From contig JAMFST010000615.1 in assembly GCA_026225435.1 (NCBI GenBank), forward strand, positions 1 to 7,018: a DNA stretch of 7,018 bases, given 5' to 3'. The position numbers were made by a program, and so were the translations under genes. Numbering within the stretch: the stretch's first letter is position 1; each line of letters opens with the position of its first letter. Source of the DNA: Labilithrix luteola (GTDB lineage: Bacteria > Myxococcota_A > Polyangia > Polyangiales > Polyangiaceae). A model generated the notes under the pieces. That model made no database searches, had not been told where the DNA came from, and was given only the letters and a program-made list of their open reading frames with translations. Positions 1-7,018 of the stretch are shown one piece after another.

Positions 1-1928
<1,928 letters not shown>

Positions 1929-1933
1929 AAATA

Positions 1934-1939
1934 CCTTTC
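1934..1939 (-). promoter_or_regulatory. Ribosome binding site of the FadL-like gene
   Basis: GAAAGG on the minus strand, five bases before the ATG at 1928. It supports this start over the in-frame Met at residue 8. The 70-base gap that holds it also has TTGACG on the minus strand, but no convincing -10 at the right distance, so I do not claim a separate promoter. Confidence 0.55.
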
Positions 1940-1998
1940 ACGACGCAATCGCATGCCGCGAAGCGTCAATCCCCAACAACGAATCCAAGAGACGCGAC

Positions 1999-3918
1999 CT
2001 ACTCCTTGACGGGAGTGGCCTTGAGGGAAGCGCGCCCCTCCTTCACGTAAACCGAGAAGCGCACGCGCTTGCAGTTGTGCTTCTGAATGAGCTGGTCGCG
2101 GTTCTTCGCGAGGGTCTGCTCGAACTTGGCGAACGTCAGCTGATCGACCGGCTCTCCGCACTGCATCTTGGTGCGGCGGAACTCCTCGTAGATCTGCTTC
2201 CAGTCCTGCTCGCCGCCCGTCGCCATCTGGCCGGTGGCGGCCAGGAGCACGTCGGCCGGAACCTGCCCGACCATCGTGGCTTCTTCCTCGTCACCGCTCA
2301 TGAAGTTGGTGGCGATGGGGTTCTCGTTGGTCGGGCTGATGAGCGTCGGGTCGATCGTCGCCGACATCCCGGCGGCGGGACGCGGCGGCGGCGGCGGCGG
2401 ACGCTGCGGCAGGTTCATGGGCGCGGTGTGCAGCCCGATCTGCGGCTGCCCCATACCGAGAGGCGGCTGCTGGCCGTAGCCACCCTGCTGCCCCATCGTC
2501 ATCGGCCCACCTTGCTGGCCGAGCTGCTGCCCACCCTGCTGGCCCGGGAAGCCCGGACGCGGAGGCATCCCGCCGAGCGGCGGCATCTGCGGCGTCATCT
2601 GCCCGGGCATGCCGCCCAGGTTCATCGGCGGCGGCGGCGGGTTGGCCAGCTGCGTCGGCACCGGGCCGTCGCTGTGGTTTGGGAAGCTGAAGGCGCTCAT
2701 CGCCGGCTGCTGCGGCACCGGCCCGAGGATCTGCTCGAGATCGGCCGGGCGACGGTTGGGACCGCCGCCGCGCTCGATGATCCGCTCGATGCCGGAGTTC
2801 ACGTCGGCGGCGATGCCGCGCAGGCCGCCGCTGAACTTGGAGAGCTGGAAGAAGTCGAGCTCCCCGCGCTTCAACTTGTTCGCCTGGTTGGTCAACGCCA
2901 CCAGCGGCCGGTTGTGCTCGAGGATCGAGAAGCCGATTCCGCCGAGGATGCCGACGAAGACGATGCCGAAGATGAGCCCGAAGGGGACGCTCTTCTTGTC
3001 GGTGTCGTCGGCGTTGTCGAGGAAGCCCTTGGGCCCGGAGATGGCGACGCGGGTGCGAAGGACCGCGTAGCCGCCGCCGAGCTCCCAGCTCTCGCCGGGG
3101 AGACGCGCGTAGAGGACGCTGCTCAGCTCCCCGAGAGGGCGAATGTCGCTGCGGCCGGTCTCGGTGTAGCTCTTGTCGGTCGCCAGGGTCGGCAGGTCGT
3201 TCGTCAGCAGATCGAAGGTCGACGCGTCGAAGTCACCGTTCGGCGCCGAGGCCACGCGGGTCGTGCCGGCGTAGAAGGCGACGTTGGTGCGCGTGCGCTT
3301 GGACAGCTCGGCGGCGTAGGTCGGGTCGACCATCTCGAAGCCGACGACCGCGCCGAGCGGCGGCGTGGCGAAGTCGTCCGCCTCGATGGGGCGCGCGACC
3401 ACGCGGATCAACTTGCCGCCGAGGACGAGCGTGTCGTCACGGAGGAAGCCGTGGATGGCGTCGAAGATCGCCGGGTAGCCGCCGAGCTCGAGGTCGGGGA
3501 AGGAGCTCCACTGCGGGATGCCGAGCTGGGCGATCCCCGCCTGGCCGATGACCCGCCCCTCGCGGTCGACCGCGAAGATGGCGTCGCTCTTCACGTCGTC
3601 GCGGAGCGAGTCGTTGATCTTCGCCAGCGCCTGGCTCGCGTCGATGCGCGCCGTGTCCGGCACCTGGTCCTTGCCGTTGGCGGCGGCGAGGCTCTGACGG
3701 AGCGTCGTGTCGATGCTGCCCGGGAGCAGGGCGTCGATGCGGCGGCGGGCGTCGAGCTGCAGCGCCCAGCCGACGGCCTGTGTGTCGGCGGCGAGCTCCT
3801 CACCGACGGCAGCGGCGTTGCGGCGGTTGTACTGACCTACGGCGAGGTACGCGCTGTACATCGCGATGCCGACCACGAAGGCGAGCAGGACGTACCAGGC
3901 GCGCGACAGGAGCATCAT
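1999..3918 (-). CDS. Two-pass membrane sensor-like protein with HAMP-like segment and MXAN_5187-type C-terminal domain
   Basis: A 639-residue inner-membrane protein. In order: transmembrane helix about 7-27; an extracytoplasmic region of about 280 residues with Cache-like features (AIFAVDREGRVIGQAG at 113-128, then VARPIEADDF and LGAVVGFEMVD near 174-198); transmembrane helix about 312-334; a HAMP-like segment about 335-383 (NRPLVALTNQ, RGELDF); a Pro/Gly/Gln/Met-rich linker about 391-518; an acidic stretch DEEEATMVGQVP (543-554); and a compact basic domain 570-636 (WKQIYEEFRRTKMQCGEP, CKRVRFSVYVKEG). I recognise the last domain from memory as that of MXAN_5187-type myxobacterial proteins, of unknown function. 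No histidine kinase, cyclase, methyl-accepting or GGDEF domain follows the HAMP, so the output is unknown. Two Met codons start the frame; GGAGG at 3934-3930 lies 11 bases before the first. It starts 7 bases after the upstream stop, so the two genes are very likely one operon. Confidence 0.85.
   Translation of the reverse strand: MMLLSRAWYVLLAFVVGIAMYSAYLAVGQYNRRNAAAVGEELAADTQAVGWALQLDARRRIDALLPGSIDTTLRQSLAAANGKDQVPDTARIDASQALAKINDSLRDDVKSDAIFAVDREGRVIGQAGIAQLGIPQWSSFPDLELGGYPAIFDAIHGFLRDDTLVLGGKLIRVVARPIEADDFATPPLGAVVGFEMVDPTYAAELSKRTRTNVAFYAGTTRVASAPNGDFDASTFDLLTNDLPTLATDKSYTETGRSDIRPLGELSSVLYARLPGESWELGGGYAVLRTRVAISGPKGFLDNADDTDKKSVPFGLIFGIVFVGILGGIGFSILEHNRPLVALTNQANKLKRGELDFFQLSKFSGGLRGIAADVNSGIERIIERGGGPNRRPADLEQILGPVPQQPAMSAFSFPNHSDGPVPTQLANPPPPPMNLGGMPGQMTPQMPPLGGMPPRPGFPGQQGGQQLGQQGGPMTMGQQGGYGQQPPLGMGQPQIGLHTAPMNLPQRPPPPPPRPAAGMSATIDPTLISPTNENPIATNFMSGDEEEATMVGQVPADVLLAATGQMATGGEQDWKQIYEEFRRTKMQCGEPVDQLTFAKFEQTLAKNRDQLIQKHNCKRVRFSVYVKEGRASLKATPVKE
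2368..2646 (-). repeat. Low-complexity Pro/Gly/Gln/Met linker with GGC-triplet tracts
   Basis: This codes residues 425-517 of the membrane protein. It contains PPPPPM (427-432), GMPGQMTPQMPPLGGMPP, four QQ-containing units in GQQGGQQLGQQGG and GQQGGYGQQ (459-484), and PPPPPPRP (507-514). On the plus strand the proline runs appear as GGC-triplet tracts near 2383-2400 and 2626-2640. The segment should be disordered and on the cytoplasmic side, acting as a flexible tether between the HAMP-like part and the C-terminal domain. The triplet runs could vary in length by replication slippage (inference). Confidence 0.8.
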
Positions 3919-3925
3919 CGGACGA

Positions 3926-4654
3926 TCAACCTCCGCCCGCTGCGACGCTCAAGGGGTCCTTGAGGTCGAAGGGCTTGTCCTTCGCGGTGATCTGTACGGG
4001 GCGGCCGACCTGGCGACCGCCGAAGAACGCCTTGAGGACGTAGTCCCCCGGCGGGAGGTCGAACGAGAACGAGTTGTCCCGCCCCGGAAAGGCGATGGCC
4101 GCAACGGTCGGCTCGATGACCACGAAGGAGCGCACGCTCGGGAAGAGCTCGTCACGGATCTCGATGCGACCGGCGTTGGGCGGCGCGCTCCACTCGCGGC
4201 GCTGCCCCGGGGCGATCGACTCCGCCTTCCAGGTCGGCGAGCCGACGATGTACAGGCGGTGGGGGAACGGATCGCGGTTCTCGAAGGCCAGCTTGGTCCC
4301 CGGGGTGATGGCCAGGGTGGACGGGATGGTCCGCTCGCCGGTCACCTTGATGAGGATCGGCTGCTGCGGCGGCTGGTTGCCGGCGGTCGAGAGCGCGGCG
4401 ATGCAGAGGTCGCGCGAAGGATTTCCCGACAGCGTGCGGAACTCCGCCCGCACCGTCGGCGAGGGCTCGCGCCAGGTGTAGTGGTGCGCGTCGTTCTTCG
4501 ACGCCTCCACGTACTGGTCGCCAACGAGCGTCTCTTGCCCGGTGATCCGACCCTTGACCACGTCGCCGGCGACCGACCGGGCAACTGTGCCGACGAGCGC
4601 GAGCGAGGCGAGTGGAAGGGCAATACGCGCGGCTGTCAAAGGAAGTGCAGGCAT
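3926..4654 (-). CDS. Secreted cupredoxin-fold-like periplasmic protein, metal ligands apparently degenerate
   Basis: A 242-residue exported protein with a signal peptide at about 1-30 (hydrophobic 11-23, ending RSVAG). The N-terminal part (31-90) is beta-rich and holds the only cysteine, C84. Residues 110-180 resemble the cupredoxin-like domain of methylamine-utilisation/plastocyanin-like secreted proteins: LAITPGTKLAFENRDPFPHRLYIVG, keeping the NRDPxxH histidine (H132), then RIEIRDELFPSVRSFVVI where copper-binding relatives carry Cys-His-Met ligands. Residues 183-222 look like a carboxypeptidase-regulatory-type beta-sandwich (FDLPPGDYVLKAFFGG). With two or three ligands gone, a structural or binding role is more likely than electron transfer. 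No Shine-Dalgarno precedes the ATG at 4654, so the start rests on the signal peptide. First gene of the minus-strand cluster, divergent from the phosphoesterase. Fold assignment is moderate, function unknown. Confidence 0.75.
   Translation of the reverse strand: MPALPLTAARIALPLASLALVGTVARSVAGDVVKGRITGQETLVGDQYVEASKNDAHHYTWREPSPTVRAEFRTLSGNPSRDLCIAALSTAGNQPPQQPILIKVTGERTIPSTLAITPGTKLAFENRDPFPHRLYIVGSPTWKAESIAPGQRREWSAPPNAGRIEIRDELFPSVRSFVVIEPTVAAIAFPGRDNSFSFDLPPGDYVLKAFFGGRQVGRPVQITAKDKPFDLKDPLSVAAGGG
3930..3934 (-). promoter_or_regulatory. Shine-Dalgarno embedded in the end of the upstream gene
   Basis: GGAGG on the minus strand lies in the last sense codons of the cupredoxin-like gene, before its TGA (3928-3926), and 11 bases before the first ATG of the membrane protein. 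This suits translational coupling, with ribosomes finishing the first gene restarting on the second. It favours the first of the two tandem Met codons. Confidence 0.5.
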
Positions 4655-4671
4655 TCGTGAGTGCGAGGGCC

Positions 4672-4682
4672 GATCTGAGATC
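4672..4682. repeat. Small inverted repeat in the divergent intergenic region
   Basis: GATCT-G-AGATC is a perfect 5-bp inverted repeat around one central base, 18 bases upstream of the cupredoxin-like gene's ATG. It could be a regulator half-site pair or chance; nothing else in the window shares it. Confidence 0.3.
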
Positions 4683-4691
4683 CGAGTAGCC

Positions 4692-4706
4692 GCCGGCGTG
4701 GCCGGC
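4692..4706. repeat. GCCGGC-GTG-GCCGGC inverted repeat in the divergent intergenic region
   Basis: Two GCCGGC copies flank GTG in the 133-base gap between divergent genes. Each copy is itself palindromic, so the element reads both as a direct and as an inverted repeat. The motif is common in GC-rich genomes. A regulatory role is possible but unsupported. Confidence 0.3.
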
Positions 4707-4747
4707 AGGCGCTTTCCGGAGGGACGCTCGCCGTTTCGTGACGGTAG

Positions 4748-4778
4748 CTGACCGCGTTCCTAAGGGTAAAGATAGAAT
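4748..4778 (+). promoter_or_regulatory. Candidate sigma70-type promoter for the metallophosphoesterase gene
   Basis: TAGAAT at 4773-4778 matches the -10 consensus at five of six positions. CTGACC at 4748-4753 matches -35 at four of six, with a rather long 19-base spacer. The GTG start lies 9 bases after the -10, which implies a leader of a few bases and agrees with the absence of a Shine-Dalgarno. The same arrangement is seen at trxB. The surrounding AT-rich patch (4761-4780) stands out in this GC-rich gap. Confidence 0.4.
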
Positions 4779-4787
4779 CATTCGCGC

Positions 4788-6710
4788 GTGACTGGCGAGG
4801 CTTTGGCAGGAGACGACGCAGGAGGCCGCGCAGAGGCCTCTCCACTGGCGTCACCCTCGCCAGCGGTACGGCTCTCGCCACGGCCGCCGGGCCCGGGTCC
4901 GGTGCGCTTCCGGCACGGCGCACACGCTCCCTACGCGGTGCGCTGGTACGGCGTGACGGCGCTGGTCGGCCATTTCCGGAACTTCATCGCCACCGCCATC
5001 GCCAGCGAGTCGGTCGACTCTCGCGACTGGATGCGTCCGGAAAGGCCGGCGAAGCTGCTGGCGCGCGTAGCGGGGATCCTCGGCGCGACGGCGCATCCGG
5101 CGAGCAGCCCCGAGGGGAGCGCTCCGACGACGCTGTGCGCCGCGCTCGGCCGCGACGTGTGGATCGACTTCGTGGCCGACACCGGGGACGACCGCGACGT
5201 CAGCCGCGCGGTAGGTGCCATGATCGCAGCAACCTACACCGTGGGCGACGCGGAGAGCCTGCCGCGGGGCGACATCCTCTTGTTCGGAGGGGACACCGCG
5301 TACCCCGTCGCTTCCGCCGAGGAGATCCAGAACCGCCTGGTCGACCCGTGGAACGTCAGCCTCGAGCCCGCCGCCGAGGACGGTGTCGCCCGCGTGCTCC
5401 TCGGCATCCCGGGGAACCACGACTGGTACGACGGCCTCGACGGCTTCGCGCGCCTCTTTCGCCGCGAGCGCCGCCGCTTCGTCAAGGCGCGCAGCAGGCG
5501 CAACTCCCCGCAGCTCCCGATGCAGCCCGCGGCGACGAGCGGAGGCGGCGAGCGCCCGAGCATGGGCCCGCTTCCTCTCGCGCACGTCCCGCGCAAGGTC
5601 GGTCTCGCCGCGCGCCAGCTGCATCTCGACGAGCTCACCGGCCTCGCGCGCCTGCTCCGCGACGCCGGCCGCAGCATCCGCGCCTTCTGGCGAGGCGTTG
5701 GCCTCAAACGCGTCACGCGCCTCACCTTGCACGGCTACACCGCCGTGCAAGAGTCGAGCTACTGGGCGCTCCCCCTGAGCGAAGGGCTCGATCTCTGGGC
5801 CGTCGATCGCCAGCTCGGTCGCCTCGACTACGGCCAGCGCACCTTCTTCGGCCGTCGTCGCGACGAGGCGCCCGACGCTCGCCGGTTGTTCGTCGCGCCC
5901 GATCCGGCCATCGCCTTCGGCGAGGAGTACGACCCCGGCACGCGCATGCTGAGCGCGTGCAAGCTCGATCTCGCGCGCGACCCCACGCTGTACCTTTGTG
6001 GGGACCTGCACCATTACGAGCGGCGCGAGGTCGGTCCGTCGCTCCAGGTGATCGCCGGCGGCGGCGGCGCCTTCCTCCACGGCACGCGCGTGCGCGCCGA
6101 CACCGCGCCCTACGGAGCGCCGCAGGTCGCCTACCCCGACGGCGCCATGAGCGGCCGCCTGATTCACCAGGTCCCGTGGAAGCTCGCCTTCGGCGGCGCC
6201 GGCTTCCTCGTGCACATCCAGCTCGCCATCATCGCCTCGGTGGAGCTGAGCGCCGCGCGCTGGAGCCAGGAGCGCCTGATGGAGAGCGCGGCGGCGATCA
6301 CGGCGCTGCTGGCGTTCACTCTGTACAGCATCGCCGGCCACCAGCGCGCCCACCCGCGGAGGATCGCCGCGGCGAGCATCCCGTTTGCCATCGCGCTCGG
6401 GAGCGGGCCGATGCTGCTCGACATCGCGCTGCCGCGAGCCTGGCCGGTGCTCGCGGACGAGGGGTTCGTGATCGTGGCCTACGTGCTGCTCGGCGCCTTC
6501 GTCATGGGTGTCTTCCTCGCGCTGGCGTGCGTGCTCGGTCTCGAGCACCAGCAGGCCTTCACCGTGCTCTCGCACCCGGGGTACAAGCATTTTGTACGCT
6601 TGTGCATCCGGACGAATGGACGCGTCGACGGGTGGGTCATCGGGAAGGATGATCCGCTGGGGAAGGACGAGGCGCGGTTGATCGACAGGTTCTCGTGGGG
6701 CGGGCGGTGA
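4788..6710 (+). CDS. Membrane-anchored metallophosphoesterase (calcineurin-like superfamily)
   Basis: A 640-residue protein with an N-terminal binuclear-metal phosphoesterase domain and a C-terminal membrane region. After a Pro/Ala-rich lead (1-45), motifs appear in order: FVADTGDD (128-135, D131 as first metal ligand), FGGDTAYP (166-173), GIPGNHDWYDG (206-216, with N210 and H211) and CGDLHHYER (404-412, with H408 and H409), then IAGGGGAFLH. An Arg-rich insertion of about 95 residues (222-316) separates GNHD from the rest. Four hydrophobic helices follow (about 467-488, 499-517, 526-548, 559-584), then a short tail with YKHFVRLCI and GRVDGWVIGKDD. No signal peptide is visible, so the catalytic domain is probably cytoplasmic. 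It resembles large uncharacterised bacterial phosphoesterases with the same GGD, GNHDWYDGL and GDLHHY motifs; substrate unknown. The GTG start is chosen because the first in-frame ATG (residue 82) falls inside well-structured sequence; GTG at residue 39 is an alternative. Divergent from the envelope cluster. Confidence 0.88.
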   Translation: MTGEALAGDDAGGRAEASPLASPSPAVRLSPRPPGPGPVRFRHGAHAPYAVRWYGVTALVGHFRNFIATAIASESVDSRDWMRPERPAKLLARVAGILGATAHPASSPEGSAPTTLCAALGRDVWIDFVADTGDDRDVSRAVGAMIAATYTVGDAESLPRGDILLFGGDTAYPVASAEEIQNRLVDPWNVSLEPAAEDGVARVLLGIPGNHDWYDGLDGFARLFRRERRRFVKARSRRNSPQLPMQPAATSGGGERPSMGPLPLAHVPRKVGLAARQLHLDELTGLARLLRDAGRSIRAFWRGVGLKRVTRLTLHGYTAVQESSYWALPLSEGLDLWAVDRQLGRLDYGQRTFFGRRRDEAPDARRLFVAPDPAIAFGEEYDPGTRMLSACKLDLARDPTLYLCGDLHHYERREVGPSLQVIAGGGGAFLHGTRVRADTAPYGAPQVAYPDGAMSGRLIHQVPWKLAFGGAGFLVHIQLAIIASVELSAARWSQERLMESAAAITALLAFTLYSIAGHQRAHPRRIAAASIPFAIALGSGPMLLDIALPRAWPVLADEGFVIVAYVLLGAFVMGVFLALACVLGLEHQQAFTVLSHPGYKHFVRLCIRTNGRVDGWVIGKDDPLGKDEARLIDRFSWGGR

Positions 6711-6721
6711 GGTTGTCCCGC

Positions 6722-6734
6722 GCCGAAGGTCGGC
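6722..6734. terminator. Short hairpin between convergent genes (weak terminator candidate)
   Basis: GCCGA-AGG-TCGGC forms a 5-bp stem with a 3-base loop in the 35-base gap between the two convergent stop codons. On the plus strand it is followed by TCCGTTCTTCGT, pyrimidine-rich but not a true T-run. It could serve either direction; the stem is short. Confidence 0.35.
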
Positions 6735-6745
6735 TCCGTTCTTCG

Positions 6746-7018
6746 TCACCCCGCGCGCGGCTCGCGCTGAAGAACCTTCCAGGCGACTCGCGAGACCTGC
6801 AAGACGCTCAGCTTGCCCGTGGCGAGGAAATCAATGGCGCCTGCGACGGTGGCGCACTGCATGGCGCCCGGCAGGAGGTCGCCCCGCTTGATGGCGAGCA
6901 GGCTCTCGCGGCGATCCCACCGGGCCACTGCCGTGAAGTCGAGCGCATCCTCCGTCCTGTCGTTGTGGATGCGGCCGTAGGCGTGACAGTGGCGCGGAGC
7001 CACGCTCGCGGGCACATC
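6746..7018 (-). CDS. Unrecognised protein, C-terminal part (open at right edge)
   Basis: A minus-strand frame ending in TGA at 6748-6746. An in-frame GTG sits at 7015, but the codon before it (GAT) is also open and reaches the window edge, so this is probably the C-terminal 90 or so residues of a longer gene. Codon third positions are strongly G/C, as in the confident genes, which supports real coding. Visible features are a His/Cys-rich start (RHCHAYGRIHNDR), then VARWDRRESLLAIKRGDLLPG and a mostly helical, hydrophobic-patterned tail (GAIDFLATGKLSVLQVSRVA) ending basic. No signal peptide, membrane helix or catalytic motif is seen and I do not recognise the family. It converges on the metallophosphoesterase with 35 bases between stops, so the two are probably not functionally tied. 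Confidence 0.6.
   Translation of the reverse strand, partial: DVPASVAPRHCHAYGRIHNDRTEDALDFTAVARWDRRESLLAIKRGDLLPGAMQCATVAGAIDFLATGKLSVLQVSRVAWKVLQREPRAG

Noticed and set aside
1929..1998. Possible promoter or terminator in the gap between the membrane protein and the barrel gene
   Set aside because: TTGACG is present on the minus strand, but no -10 at 16-19 bases, and the GACGC...GCGTC pair has a 16-base loop and no T-run. I annotate only the ribosome binding site.
2383..2640. GGC-rich tracts as a tandem-repeat or CRISPR-like element
   Set aside because: They are in-frame proline codons within a coding linker, too short and irregular for a CRISPR array or a satellite.
5135..6652. Second plus-strand frame of 505 codons inside the metallophosphoesterase
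   Set aside because: Extremely Arg/Pro/Ala-rich product typical of an out-of-frame reading of GC-rich coding DNA.
4851..6749. Minus-strand open frame of 632 codons opposite the metallophosphoesterase
   Set aside because: The plus-strand frame carries the ordered phosphoesterase motifs and membrane helices; the antisense product is low-complexity Arg/Ala/Glu without motifs.

Overview
The window is about two-thirds G+C and strongly third-position-GC biased. Its overall character points to a myxobacterium or close relative (Myxococcota). The best single clue is the C-terminal domain of the protein at 1999-3918, which I recognise from memory as the type named after Myxococcus xanthus MXAN_5187. 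The assignment is by protein character only; no search was run.

Layout, right to left along the minus strand from 4654: a small secreted cupredoxin-fold-like protein (3926-4654), a two-pass membrane protein with a large extracytoplasmic sensor-like region, a HAMP-like segment, a Pro/Gly/Gln-rich linker and a compact C-terminal domain (1999-3918), a FadL/OMPP1-type outer-membrane beta-barrel (300-1928), then the first 78 codons of thioredoxin reductase (1-234, running off the left edge). The first two genes are only 7 bases apart, with the second gene's Shine-Dalgarno inside the end of the first. The barrel gene follows after 70 bases. A hairpin and a separate promoter-like sequence lie before trxB, so trxB is probably its own unit.

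On the plus strand, divergent from the cluster across a 133-base gap, is a 640-residue metallophosphoesterase with a C-terminal four-helix membrane region (4788-6710). It converges on a short unrecognised minus-strand frame (6746-7018) that is open to the right edge.

The three-gene minus-strand cluster reads as an envelope module: one product for the periplasm, one spanning the inner membrane and one in the outer membrane. What it transports or senses cannot be read from sequence. I see no RNA gene, CRISPR array, insertion sequence or phage gene, and no intergenic gap exceeds 133 bases. I found no clear evidence of a wholly new system. The most interesting points are the sensor-like protein with no recognisable enzymatic output, the loss of metal ligands in the cupredoxin-like protein, the paired cysteines in the barrel, and the atypical metal site of the membrane phosphoesterase.
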